From assembly GCA_021413735.1 (NCBI GenBank), contig JAIOPV010000195.1, forward strand, positions 1-64,000: a stretch of 64,000 nt of DNA, given 5' to 3'. Every line of letters starts with the position of its first letter. Position 1 is the stretch's first letter. Below are positions 16,172 to 25,238 of this stretch, in pieces. The translations under genes were made by a program, and so were the position numbers. The DNA comes from Planctomycetota bacterium (lineage in GTDB: Bacteria > Planctomycetota > Planctomycetia > Gemmatales > Gemmataceae). Below the pieces are notes generated by a model. That model had not been told where the DNA came from. It did not search any database and saw only the letters and a program-made list of their open reading frames with translations.

Positions 16172-17893
16172 ATGGCCAAGTCTGTGTTTTGGGGTGAAGA
16201 GTACTTCGGTGTGTTGAGCGGGGGGCTGGCCGCGCTATTCATCATTGGGAGTTGCCTCACGGTTGCTGCATTCTTCCCACCGATTTCAAGGCCAGATAAG
16301 GCGAAAGACATAGCGCCTCTCATTGTCGCAGTTGGGATACTTTTGTCGGCGCGACTTTGGATGAGTTGGAAATCCCGTCACTGGCTCACGGCTCAGGATG
16401 AGGAGTTTGTTTACAGTCACTGCGGAGTGAACCATCGCATCTCCGAGAACAAAGTGTCGGATGTTGGCATTGCCGAGAACGTTGTTCGACTTCCAAAAAT
16501 CACGCATTTGCGGCGGCGTATTCGGTTTGCCTTTCAAGTCGGTAAGGAAACCAAGGAGCTGATTTTCGAACATGAAACGTCGTCCAAGGAAGAGGACAGT
16601 ATCGGGACTGCATTGCAGCAAACCGTCGAGAATCTTGCCAAGCGTACTCTGCAACAACTTCAAGACGGAGAAACGATCACCGGCGAAGGGTGGACACTGC
16701 GACGTGAAGAATTGTCGATTGATACCGACGGCGAATCCACAACGGTTCGGATCAACGAGATCGTGGCTGTTGACTGGGTGGATAACGCTGTCTGCGTCTG
16801 GCTCTCTGGTCACGCTGAGCCGATGCTTCGCAAGGATGCGACCTCACCTCGGGCGACTGTTCTGTATCGCGTTTTGAAAGAACTTGTCAGGAAACCGCCA
16901 CGGGCCACTCCAAGCGCTGCAATAACACAACCCAAACCAACTACCAGGCCCGAGCCAGCGACATCGGCAACGGGTTATCCTCCGGGTGGTTCGTCCGTTC
17001 GAATGCCGAGGGATTCAATTCCCAGGGCAGAAGCCGTACCGATAGGAATGAGTTCAACTCCGGTTGGAGATGAACTTGGCCGGTTGATCTTCGAGCGAGA
17101 AGCGGGGGCAACCAAAAAAGAGATGCGTTCGCATTTGCTGTGGCTCCTCGTGGCCGGGCCACTCGGCAGCATCTGGATCCTCGCGGGACTTGCGGGGGTC
17201 GCGGGGCTTGGGACTGCGAAACAACAAAGCGCGTCGTTCGCTGGATTGATTTTTGGTCCGTTGCTTATCGCCGGAGGAGCGTTACCACTTCTGCTACAGT
17301 GGCGGAAGATGGGCTGCCTCTTTCAATGCCACGAGAACGGTCTCGTTTACAAAGAACGATCGCGCACCAGAAAGCTCCTCTATCGCGATGTTGGCTCGTT
17401 TACTTATGCCGTGGTTCAGCAATTTATAAATGGTGGCTACGCCTTCACCGGCGGAGTCATGACATTTGAGCATCGCGACCCCAAGAAGAAGCCCATCGAA
17501 TACCGGTGGGCTTCGCAGTACGAAGACGAAGAAATCAACAGGCTTCGCGATCACATCAGTGGGGTACTCGCCGGGCACATGCTCCGTCGTCTAAAGGAAG
17601 GACAGCCAGTCCGGTGGACGACTCATTGGACGTTCATGCCAAAAGGACTCTACATTTTGCGAGATGGCAAGGGAGAAGGCCCAGGGAACGCGCGGACCAC
17701 TCCATACGACCACCTCACCCGCCACAAGTTCAAAGAGGGGGTGTTCTACCTATCACCCAAAGATGATACCCAAGTTGAAGAGAACGCTTCGGAGCCCAAC
17801 TTCTTCCCTGGGTATTTCCTCCTGTTGTTGCTCACCCCAGCGCCGGCGGAAACCACCGTGCCCGCCATCAACAAACTCAAGAAGCCTGGGTAA
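16172..17893 (+). CDS. Membrane protein with PH-like domains, function unknown
   Basis: 573 aa. Two membrane segments near the N-terminus (about 12-35 and 45-60), a soluble region to about 240, a Pro/Ser-rich linker (240-300), two more membrane segments at about 325-380, and a cytoplasmic region. The second half (CLFQCHENGLVYKERSRTRK, LYRDVGSFTYAV) resembles bacterial PH-like domains such as DUF6585, in which a short beta-sandwich follows membrane spans. A hydrophobic stretch (FFPGYFLLLLLTPAPAE) lies near the end. Base composition looks less GC-rich than the neighbours, and imperfect direct repeats flank the gene, so it may have been acquired. Function unknown. Confidence 0.75.
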   Translation: MAKSVFWGEEYFGVLSGGLAALFIIGSCLTVAAFFPPISRPDKAKDIAPLIVAVGILLSARLWMSWKSRHWLTAQDEEFVYSHCGVNHRISENKVSDVGIAENVVRLPKITHLRRRIRFAFQVGKETKELIFEHETSSKEEDSIGTALQQTVENLAKRTLQQLQDGETITGEGWTLRREELSIDTDGESTTVRINEIVAVDWVDNAVCVWLSGHAEPMLRKDATSPRATVLYRVLKELVRKPPRATPSAAITQPKPTTRPEPATSATGYPPGGSSVRMPRDSIPRAEAVPIGMSSTPVGDELGRLIFEREAGATKKEMRSHLLWLLVAGPLGSIWILAGLAGVAGLGTAKQQSASFAGLIFGPLLIAGGALPLLLQWRKMGCLFQCHENGLVYKERSRTRKLLYRDVGSFTYAVVQQFINGGYAFTGGVMTFEHRDPKKKPIEYRWASQYEDEEINRLRDHISGVLAGHMLRRLKEGQPVRWTTHWTFMPKGLYILRDGKGEGPGNARTTPYDHLTRHKFKEGVFYLSPKDDTQVEENASEPNFFPGYFLLLLLTPAPAETTVPAINKLKKPG

Positions 17894-18033
17894 CTGAAAC
17901 TCCATTGAGGCACCGCATTAATTTCCAATCGGTCGGGCGGCGTTTGTCGTCTTTACTGGTAGCGATTCCGCGCCGGGCCAGGTAATGAGAAGGTGGTCGC
18001 CGCCTTCTCATTCGGGAAATGGGGACGAAGACG

Positions 18034-20703
18034 ATGCCAGCCAAGAACTTCCTCATCGCAGTCGCGTTTGTCGTCTTCGCGTCGCCAGCATTTGCTGACG
18101 ATCCGAAGCAACTCGCGGCCAGCGCACAAGCTGTGCTGAAGACGCACTGCTATCGCTGCCACGGCCAAGACGGTGCAATCGAAGGCGGCATCAACTACGT
18201 CACCGACCTCGGGAAGCTCGTCGCTCGCAAGAAGATCGTGCCCAACGAACCCAACGCGAGCCGCCTCTTCCGTCGCATGGACGACGGCACCATGCCACCC
18301 CCCGGCGAAAAGATTCGCCCGACGGTCGAGGAACTCGAAGCGATCAAGAAGTGGATCGCGGCAGGAGCAAGCGGCGGCGAAATGACTCCGAGCCGACCCA
18401 CGATCACCACCGGCGACGCCTACAACTTCATCCTCGCCGACCTCGAAACGATGGATCGCCGCACACGGCGATTTCAGCGATACTTCTCGCTCGCACACCT
18501 GCACAACGCGGGCCTCTCCGACGAAGAACTGCAAACGTATCGCAACGCTCTCAACAAGCTCGTGAACAGCCTGTCGTGGGGCTCAAAGGTCGTCAATCCG
18601 GTGGCCATCGACCCGCTGAAAACCGTCTTGCGAATCGATCTGCGGTGGTACGTTTGGGACGCGACCATCTGGAACCGCATCTTGCAGGAATACCCCTACG
18701 GCATCCTCGAAGACACGACCGCCGCACGAGCCGCGAGCGTCGGCACGCTGACGAAGGTTCCCGTGATTCGAGCCGACTGGTTCGTCGCAACGGCGAGCCG
18801 TGCGCCTCTTTACTATGACGTGCTGCAACTGCCCGCGAGCATCACCGAAGTCGAGAAGCTGCTGCGGGTCGACGCCATCGCCGACATTCAGCAGGAACGG
18901 GTCGCACGGGCTGCGTTCAACGGGTCTGGCATCTCGCGGTTCAACCGCATTCTGGAACGCCACGACTCGGCACACGGCATGTACTGGCGAACCTACGACT
19001 TCGACGAACCGCCCGCGAACCTCGGCGATCGGCTCAACGGCAACCTCGTGCCCGATCAGCGAAACGTGTTCGCGTTTCCGCTCGGACCGGCGGGGCTGGC
19101 GGAGTTTCCGTTCAAGCACGCAGGCGGCGAAGCGATCTTCGCGCTGCCGAACGGGATGCACGCCTACTACATCATGAACGCGAACAACAACCGACTCGAC
19201 AAGGCCCCCCAAGCGATCGTGAGCGACCCCAAACGCCCCGACCGTGCGGTGGAAGCGGGCGTGTCGTGCATGTCGTGCCACGTCACGGGCATTCTGCCGA
19301 AAGCCGATCAGGTTCTCGATCACCTGACCAAAAATCCGAAGGCGTTCACGCGAGCCGAGGGCGATCTCATCAAGGCGCTCTACCCGGGCAAAGATACCGT
19401 CATCAAGCAGATGGAAGACGACGCGAAGAAGTACGCCGAGACCGTGGCGAAGACCGGCGCTCGCGTGTCGAAGTACGAGGCGGTCAGCACGATCACGCTA
19501 AAGTACGAGGCTGATCTCGATCTCGAAACGGCCGCGGCCGAGGTTGGTCTGACAACGAACGCACTCCGCGAGAAGATCGACGTTTCCGAAACGCTTCGCA
19601 AACACTTTGGGGCGTTGCGGGCTGCGGGCGGCACCGTGAGTCGGCAAATCTGGCTGCAAGCGTTCGGCGATCTCACCCGCGAGTTGCGGCTCGGCACGCT
19701 CTTCCTCGCGAGCCTGAACGGACCCACAAACGCCGACAACACGGGCGAAATCGACCCGCTCGAATCGCGTGACGGCACCGCGAATCAGATGGCGTTCGCG
19801 AAGGACGGGTTGCGTGCGGTCGTGGCGAGTGGCGATCGCAGCGTGCGGTTGTGGGATGTCGAAGGGCGGCGTGATGTGAAGCGATTCGTCGGGCACACCG
19901 GCAGCGTGTGGTCGGTGGCGCTTTCCGCTGACGGCAAATACGCGATCAGCGGCAGCATGGACGGCACCGCTCGCGTGTGGGATATGTACAGCGGATTGCA
20001 GGTACAGAAGTACGGCGAGCATTCGAGTCTGGTGAGCGCGGTCGCGTTCAACCCGAATGGTCGCTGGGGCATCTCAGCGGGTTTCGATGGCGTCGTGGCT
20101 GCGTGGAAAGTCGCCAACGGCGAGGAAATCTGGCGACTCGAAAAGCTCGGCACCGTCACCGCCATCGCGGTTGATCCGACGGGAAGTTATCTACTCGTCG
20201 CGTCGAATCGCAACGTGGAAATGTTGGAACTGGCGACCGGCAAGACGGTCCGCACGCACGGCAAGTTCGCGTCGCCGGTGGTGAGCCTCAGCATCAGTCC
20301 CAACGGCAAGTGGTACGCGGCAGGCAGCGACGACGGCACGACTCGCGTCTGGAAGTTGGGTGAAAATGCGGCCGAGTTCACGCTGACGGGGCACGACGGG
20401 CCAGTGCGTTCGGTGACCGTGAAGGACGGCGGCCGGTGGGTTCTGACTGCGGGTGCGGACAGCACCGTTCGGCTGTGGGACACGGCTGTGAAGACGGGGG
20501 CGGTCGCGACCTTCAAGAAGCACGGGCAACCGGTGGTGTCGGCGGCGTTCCTGTCGAACGGCACGCAGACGCTTTCCGGTGACCGCGACATGACGGTGTT
20601 ACCGTGGAAGATCGACAAATTCTTCGGCAACGTGACCGTTGAGCCGCCGAAACGCGACCCGGTGAAGGACCCGCCGGACAAGATTCCGTATGCGAAGCCG
20701 TGA
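18034..20703 (+). CDS. Secreted cytochrome c domain fused to a WD40 propeller
   Basis: 889 aa. Signal peptide (FLIAVAFVVFASPAFA). A c-type haem site CYRCHG at about 40 in a planctomycete-type cytochrome (PSCyt1) domain, a long middle region, a second haem motif CMSCH at about 415, then WD40 repeats from about 590 to 870 (VRLWDVEGR, ARVWDMYSG, TRVWKLGE, VRLWDTAVK). It presumably carries electrons in the periplasm while the propeller binds a partner. I prefer the ATG at 18034, because GGGGA lies 8 bases upstream. An in-frame ATG at 18019 would add five residues. Confidence 0.88.
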   Translation: MPAKNFLIAVAFVVFASPAFADDPKQLAASAQAVLKTHCYRCHGQDGAIEGGINYVTDLGKLVARKKIVPNEPNASRLFRRMDDGTMPPPGEKIRPTVEELEAIKKWIAAGASGGEMTPSRPTITTGDAYNFILADLETMDRRTRRFQRYFSLAHLHNAGLSDEELQTYRNALNKLVNSLSWGSKVVNPVAIDPLKTVLRIDLRWYVWDATIWNRILQEYPYGILEDTTAARAASVGTLTKVPVIRADWFVATASRAPLYYDVLQLPASITEVEKLLRVDAIADIQQERVARAAFNGSGISRFNRILERHDSAHGMYWRTYDFDEPPANLGDRLNGNLVPDQRNVFAFPLGPAGLAEFPFKHAGGEAIFALPNGMHAYYIMNANNNRLDKAPQAIVSDPKRPDRAVEAGVSCMSCHVTGILPKADQVLDHLTKNPKAFTRAEGDLIKALYPGKDTVIKQMEDDAKKYAETVAKTGARVSKYEAVSTITLKYEADLDLETAAAEVGLTTNALREKIDVSETLRKHFGALRAAGGTVSRQIWLQAFGDLTRELRLGTLFLASLNGPTNADNTGEIDPLESRDGTANQMAFAKDGLRAVVASGDRSVRLWDVEGRRDVKRFVGHTGSVWSVALSADGKYAISGSMDGTARVWDMYSGLQVQKYGEHSSLVSAVAFNPNGRWGISAGFDGVVAAWKVANGEEIWRLEKLGTVTAIAVDPTGSYLLVASNRNVEMLELATGKTVRTHGKFASPVVSLSISPNGKWYAAGSDDGTTRVWKLGENAAEFTLTGHDGPVRSVTVKDGGRWVLTAGADSTVRLWDTAVKTGAVATFKKHGQPVVSAAFLSNGTQTLSGDRDMTVLPWKIDKFFGNVTVEPPKRDPVKDPPDKIPYAKP

Positions 20704-20749
20704 CGGGAAACGCTGTGACAACGTGTGCCCGTGGCATTGGAAGGTATTC

Positions 20750-20881
20750 GCCCTCTCCCCTTGCGGGAGAGGGCAGCGAGGCTTTGCGAGCGGGTGAGGG
20801 GTTAAGTTTCACAACTGTTGGAGGTTTCACCCCTCACCCGGCCGCAAAGCACGGCCACCCTCTCCCGCCAGGGGAGAGGGC
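20750..20881. repeat. About 130-base inverted-repeat element between convergent genes
   Basis: Arm 20750-20801 (GCCCTCTCCCCTTGCGGGAG through GGGTGAGGGGT) is an imperfect inverse of 20829-20881 (ACCCCTCACCC through GGGGAGAGGGC). The arms themselves contain small palindromes. It separates two convergent genes, so it can end transcription from both sides, but the nested structure suggests a MITE-like repeat. Confidence 0.65.
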
Positions 20882-20895
20882 AAAATCAGGAAGTG

Positions 20896-21975
20896 CTACG
20901 CAGTCGCAGTGGCCAGTTTCTCCAACTGATCCAGGTGCCGGCGCTGACCAAGCGCGATCATCACCGCTTCCGGTTCGATGATCGTGTCCAACGGCGGGTT
21001 ATACAGAAGCTCGCCGTTGGGTCGCACAATGCCCACCACAAGGATTCCCAGGTCGGAGTGAATCCGCGAATGTCTCAGTGATTGAGTCGCGAGAGTGCTT
21101 CCGGACGAAACCTTCACTTCCTCAATCTGCAAATCGAGGAACTCGGGCCGGGTCGCCAGTTCCATGAAGTGCAACACGGCAGGCCGCAGCACCGCCTGCA
21201 CGACGCGATGCCCACCCGCGAGATACGGCGAAATGATCTTGTTCGCACCGACCTTGCGGAGCTTCACCTCGGCATCTTCCTCTTCTGCACGGGCGACAAT
21301 CTGCAACTTCGCATTCAGCAGCCGAGCACTGAGCGTGATGTAGAGATTCTCGGCGTCGGACCCCACGACCGTGACCAACGCACGAGCACGCTCGATGCCG
21401 GCCTTGCGGAGCAGTTCGTCATTCGTGGCGTCGCCTTGCAACGGCAGGCAGTGCGTGAACGGCAAGTCTTTCAGCAGTTCCGGCGACTTGTCGATCAGCA
21501 CGAACCACTTCTTTTGCCGGTCGAGTTCGGCACAGACGATCTTGCCCATGCGGCCGTAGCCGCACACGATCAGGTGCCCTGTCAGGGTCGCGAGTTTGTC
21601 GTCCACCCATTGCCTCCCGATTGTCTGCTTGAGTTCGCCCGTCACCACGGCCCGCACCAACTCGGACGCGAAGTAAGCCAGCGTGAAGATGCCGCTGTAA
21701 GCGAGAAGGACGGTGAAGATCCGGCCGTTGGTTCCGAGTTCGTGAGTCTCGCCGTAACCGATGGTGGTGAGCGTGATGGCGGTCATGTAGAAGCCATCGA
21801 AGTACGACCACTGATCGCCCTCGATCCACCGATAGCCGACGGTGCCGATGCCGAGAAGTAACGCGGGGATAAATAGCGCCGCCCAGACCCGTCGCGGAAT
21901 GGTCGTCCGCAGCCAGCGCACGCCACGGTGAACGGCTCCGCGAATGTGGACCATCCAGCGTCCGGGGTGCCTCAC
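20896..21975 (-). CDS. Potassium channel with RCK (TrkA-N/TrkA-C) domains
   Basis: 359 aa from a GTG that overlaps the stop of the upstream gene by 4 bases (GTGA) and has GGAGG 7 bases before it. TM1 at about 30-48 (WAALFIPALLLGIGTVGY), pore helix and selectivity filter TLTTIGYGE at about 68-75, TM2 at about 85-105. The RCK N-domain begins GHLIVCGYGRMGKIV (Rossmann GxGxxG) and the RCK C-domain fills the last 90 residues. It is a two-TM, one-pore channel subunit gated by ligand binding to the RCK ring. Coupling to the upstream hydrolase is positional only. Confidence 0.92.
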   Translation of the reverse strand: MRHPGRWMVHIRGAVHRGVRWLRTTIPRRVWAALFIPALLLGIGTVGYRWIEGDQWSYFDGFYMTAITLTTIGYGETHELGTNGRIFTVLLAYSGIFTLAYFASELVRAVVTGELKQTIGRQWVDDKLATLTGHLIVCGYGRMGKIVCAELDRQKKWFVLIDKSPELLKDLPFTHCLPLQGDATNDELLRKAGIERARALVTVVGSDAENLYITLSARLLNAKLQIVARAEEEDAEVKLRKVGANKIISPYLAGGHRVVQAVLRPAVLHFMELATRPEFLDLQIEEVKVSSGSTLATQSLRHSRIHSDLGILVVGIVRPNGELLYNPPLDTIIEPEAVMIALGQRRHLDQLEKLATATA

Positions 21976-23492
21976 GCATCGCCTCCAAGTTTGGCGAAGG
22001 CTTCCGCACAGCGAGCAAGCAGTTGCTCGCGGCGTTTGGGGTTCACATACCGTCCATGTTGTTCGGCCCATTCGCGGGTCTGGTCGATGAGCTTTCGCAG
22101 TGCCACGACCGCTGCTGGATCGCGTGTCGGCTGTCCCACTGCAACCGGCGACGTGTGTGCGAAGGTTCCCGTCGCAGAGTGACAACGCACTGTCACCCAC
22201 CCCGATTCGGGCAGCGTGGCTGAAAGTGTCTCGGAACCTGCGACGGAAGCGATGACCTTTCCGTTCGCGATGATTGCGGTTTCATCGAATGGGAAAAGCG
22301 AACGTGCGGTCGCGTGGATGCTCAACTCTGAGATGTTAAAGTCAAGCAGCGGTCCGGTGGTGGCGTAGCAGCGCCCCGCACGCACTGCGGCAATCCACGA
22401 CGATTCCCCACCGCTTTGTCTTGCTCCCCCTTCCTTCTTAGGGAAGGGGGTTGGGGGGTTAGGTTCTTCTGAAGACCCCTCCCCAACCCCTCCCCCAAGG
22501 GGAGAGGGGCTTAAAACCAGTTCTCGCACCCTCGCATACGTTCGCATCGAGCCGAGCGGCACGCGGTTGCTGTCCTTGCCGCTGCCGCCAACGAGCGGCA
22601 CCAATACCCCCGCGTTCCACAGCCGATACACCCACGGCATCAACGGCACCTTCCGCGGACCAGCCGTCACTTCAATCGCGTCAATTTTGCCGAGAATCGC
22701 CGCAACCAACGCCTCACCGCCAACCAACCCACCCGTTGGCTCGAACGCATCGACCCACACCCGTAAGCCGCCCTTGCGGTGACACTGATCGCACCAGTCG
22801 CAGATGCCCCAGTCATCGGTTTCTTCGCCGCCGAACGTCAGCGGGTACACCGGCCGATGCGAATTCAGTAACCCAACGCTGCCGAGAACGGGGTGCGTGT
22901 TCAGCGTGTTGACGATGACCGCGTGCCCATCGCGTTCGAGTGCCGGTGACTGCCCGCTGAACGCCGTGAGATTCGGAACCGTGAGGTATGCCGTACCGTT
23001 GATGCTCGGGAATCGCTGCACCGTCGCGAGCAGGTTCACGACATCGACCCCCTCGGCCGCAGCTTCGAGTAGGGCATCGTGCGGTGTCAGGAAGTGACAG
23101 CGTGAATCAACCGACATCCACCCGTTAGCGTGTGAATCAGTCCATCGAGTGATCTCGAACCGCAGCGAGATTTGCCCCGTACCGAGCGTGACCGCTTCAT
23201 CGAGCGGCGTGAACTCAGGGCCTTTGGTGGCCTGAATTCGCAGGGGAACGCCAGCAGGCAGCGGAATCTCGCACGCTCCGTCGATGGGGAACCACAGTGT
23301 ACGGTCGAGGTTCATACCTGCACCCACCGCCTCGTTCCGACCAACGGGGAATTCCAGAACTCGCCCGAGTGGTGCGTGATGGGTGCCGTCTGGTGATGTG
23401 ATGCGAACGCGAACGGGCGTTGGCTTCTTGGTGCTGTTGTCGTTGATGCGAAGGTGAACGTTGAGCATGTTGTTTTGAGAGTCGAAAGTCAT
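21972..23492 (-). CDS. CehA/McbA-type metallohydrolase carrying an in-frame repeat insertion
   Basis: 506 aa. An N-terminal beta-sandwich (1-115) is followed by a PHP-like region. Motifs include DSHANGWMSVDSRCHFLTPHD, EGVDVVNLLATVQ, and C-terminal ESSWIAAVRAGRCYATTGPLLDF, which is characteristic of CehA/McbA-family proteins. The metal-site histidines are less complete than in carbamate hydrolases, so activity is uncertain. Residues specified by 22434-22514 (SPSPLGGGVGEGSSEE, then NPPTPFPKKEGGA) come from an inserted palindromic repeat of 81 bases, exactly 27 codons, placed just before the conserved WIAAVRAGR motif. No signal peptide. Confidence 0.72.
   Translation of the reverse strand: MTFDSQNNMLNVHLRINDNSTKKPTPVRVRITSPDGTHHAPLGRVLEFPVGRNEAVGAGMNLDRTLWFPIDGACEIPLPAGVPLRIQATKGPEFTPLDEAVTLGTGQISLRFEITRWTDSHANGWMSVDSRCHFLTPHDALLEAAAEGVDVVNLLATVQRFPSINGTAYLTVPNLTAFSGQSPALERDGHAVIVNTLNTHPVLGSVGLLNSHRPVYPLTFGGEETDDWGICDWCDQCHRKGGLRVWVDAFEPTGGLVGGEALVAAILGKIDAIEVTAGPRKVPLMPWVYRLWNAGVLVPLVGGSGKDSNRVPLGSMRTYARVRELVLSPSPLGGGVGEGSSEEPNPPTPFPKKEGGARQSGGESSWIAAVRAGRCYATTGPLLDFNISELSIHATARSLFPFDETAIIANGKVIASVAGSETLSATLPESGWVTVRCHSATGTFAHTSPVAVGQPTRDPAAVVALRKLIDQTREWAEQHGRYVNPKRREQLLARCAEAFAKLGGDA
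22434..22514. repeat. Palindromic dispersed repeat inserted in frame within a coding region
   Basis: Module X (CTCCCCCTTCCTTCTTAGGG to TTAGGTTCTTC, 22434-22469) is followed by module Y (CTCCCCAACCCCTCCCCCAA to GGGGCTTAA). Each module is a small hairpin. Module X is repeated almost exactly at 36648-36694, where module Y precedes it instead of following it. Confidence 0.8.
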
Positions 23493-23545
23493 AACGCCGG
23501 GGTTGTCGCTGACTTTATGACATTAGGACTTTACGACTTTCGACT

Positions 23546-24259
23546 TCAGTCAAGGAACGTGCGCCATTCGCCGTCGGGGTGCAGCACCTCGTTCGGACGA
23601 AAGCGGCTCTTGTATTCGAGCGAACGGCAACCTTCGACGTAGTACCCCATGTAAACGTGGGGCAGTTTGCGACGGGCCGTTTCGCGGAGAACGCACAGTA
23701 CGTTGTACGTGCCGAGCGAGCGGTCGCGTTCCTCGGGGTCGTGGAAGAAGTAGATTGCCGATAACCCATCCGGGATGAGATCGACATACCCGACGCCGAT
23801 AAGCTTGTCGCCGAGGTAGTAGCACCATTCCTCGGTTGGGATCGGGTTATCGACGAACGAGTCGGCATACGCGGCGACGGTTTCGGGGCCGTGTTCGGGC
23901 CAGCCCTTGCTGAGATGCTGGAAGTGGTGAAACCGATCGTACAGGTCGAGTTTCGCGTCGGTTACCGATGGGTCGTCGATCACGAGTTTCACGTCGCCGT
24001 CGTTGGCGGCCATCGCTCGCCGCTGGCTGCGATTCGGTACGAAACTGGCGATCGGCACGCGAACCGACTGGCACGCCTGGCACTTTTCGCAGGTCGGGCG
24101 GAACAGCGAGTGCCCAAATCGCCGCCAGCCCGCGTTGAGTCGGTCGCCGTATTCCGTGGACGTGAGTTCGGCGACGATTTCGTATGTGAGTTGCGACTTC
24201 TTGTGCGGGAGATACCCGCACTGGCTCGGCGGCGGCGTATAGACAATGAGGGAAATCAT
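23546..24259 (-). CDS. Arginyl-/leucyl-tRNA-protein transferase (N-end rule)
   Basis: 237 aa, typical of the bacterial ATE/Bpt family. Conserved motifs: SQCGYLPHKKSQLTYEIV, GWRRFGHSLFRPTCEKCQACQSVRVP, RSQRR, and late GYYVEGCRSLEYKSRFRPNE. The enzyme moves an amino acid from its tRNA to the N-terminus of a protein to mark it for ClpS/ClpAP degradation. Bacterial members mostly transfer Leu to Asp/Glu, but substrate preference cannot be read here. The start at 24259 is the methionine before the conserved CGYLP motif. The upstream in-frame extension lies in repeat DNA. Confidence 0.88.
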   Translation of the reverse strand: MISLIVYTPPPSQCGYLPHKKSQLTYEIVAELTSTEYGDRLNAGWRRFGHSLFRPTCEKCQACQSVRVPIASFVPNRSQRRAMAANDGDVKLVIDDPSVTDAKLDLYDRFHHFQHLSKGWPEHGPETVAAYADSFVDNPIPTEEWCYYLGDKLIGVGYVDLIPDGLSAIYFFHDPEERDRSLGTYNVLCVLRETARRKLPHVYMGYYVEGCRSLEYKSRFRPNEVLHPDGEWRTFLD

Positions 24260-24261
24260 GA

Positions 24262-24368
24262 GTTGTCGATTGTGGATTGAGGATGGTGGATTGTAGATCG
24301 CCGGAAAGGGATTGGGAAGCACGGTGGCGATTCCAACCCACAACCAACAATCCACAACCCACAATCAA
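24262..24368. repeat. Imperfect inverted repeat of GTGGATTG units
   Basis: GTTGTCGATTGTGGATTG and GGATGGTGGATTGTAG (24263-24297) face CCACAACCAACAATCCACAA and CCCACAATC (24340-24368). The short repeats of ATTGTGG form an imperfect hairpin between two minus-strand genes. Likely a dispersed repeat or processing site. Confidence 0.5.
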
Positions 24369-25235
24369 CTATTCCACGAATTCAACTGCCGTTGGGTTCG
24401 CGATGATCCCCGCCTTGTGGCCTGCGTCGAGCAACGCCCGAATCGCAGCTCGACCACGTTCGCCGTAGTCGAGCGTCCAATCGTTGACGTACATGCCGAC
24501 GAACTTGTCCGCGAGGGCCACGTCCATGTCGCGGGCATACTTCAGGGCGTAATCCAGAGCCTCGCGGCGGTGGTCGAGCGCGTAGCGGATGCTCTCCTTG
24601 ATGAGCCGGCTGATCTCGCGCATCGTGTCCTTGCCGAGATCCTTGCGAACGACGTTCCCGCCGAGCGGCAGCGGCAACCCCGTCTTGTCTTGCCACCACA
24701 CGCCGAGATCGGTCACGAGGTGCAAGCCCTGGTTCTGGAACGTGAGCTGGCCCTCGTGGATGATGAGCCCCGCGTCGTACTTGCCCGACGACACCACCGG
24801 AATGATCTCGTCGAACGGCACGACATCGAACGTGAGCTTGTCCTTCGCGCCGATCGAATCGAACAGCAACTTCAGCGTGAGGAACGCCGTGGTGAGGGTG
24901 CCCGGAACGGCGATCTTGATGCCCGGAAGATCGCTCACTTTCATCGGCTTGCGGGCCACGACCATCGGGCCGTATTTGTCGCCCATGCTACAACCCGTCG
25001 GCAGCAGTGCGTACTTGTCGAGCAACTGACTGTAGGCGTGAATGCTCACGGCCGTGACTTCGAGTTCGCCCTTGAGTGCCCGGCGATTCAGAGTCTCGAT
25101 GTCCTGCAGTTCGTGGACGAACTTCAGGTTTCCGGTGGCGATCTTGTCGTTCGCCAGGGCGTGGAACATGAAGGCGTCGTCGGGGTCGGGGCTGTGCCCA
25201 ACACGGATCACTTGTTGTGCGGTCGCGGTTGCCAT
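24369..25235 (-). CDS. mqnD: 1,4-dihydroxy-6-naphthoate synthase of the futalosine pathway
   Basis: 288 aa, a periplasmic-binding-protein-like fold without a signal peptide. The opening motif IRVGHSPDPDDAFMFHAL, then AVSIHAYSQLLDKYALL and AGLIIHEGQLTFQNQGL, are diagnostic of MqnD, which converts cyclic dehypoxanthine futalosine to 1,4-dihydroxy-6-naphthoate in menaquinone synthesis. The next gene starts 3 bases upstream on the same strand (ABC ATPase), so they share a transcript. With the UbiA-type enzyme at 60143 this supports the futalosine route rather than the Men route. Confidence 0.92.
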   Translation of the reverse strand: MATATAQQVIRVGHSPDPDDAFMFHALANDKIATGNLKFVHELQDIETLNRRALKGELEVTAVSIHAYSQLLDKYALLPTGCSMGDKYGPMVVARKPMKVSDLPGIKIAVPGTLTTAFLTLKLLFDSIGAKDKLTFDVVPFDEIIPVVSSGKYDAGLIIHEGQLTFQNQGLHLVTDLGVWWQDKTGLPLPLGGNVVRKDLGKDTMREISRLIKESIRYALDHRREALDYALKYARDMDVALADKFVGMYVNDWTLDYGERGRAAIRALLDAGHKAGIIANPTAVEFVE

Positions 25236-25238
25236 GAA

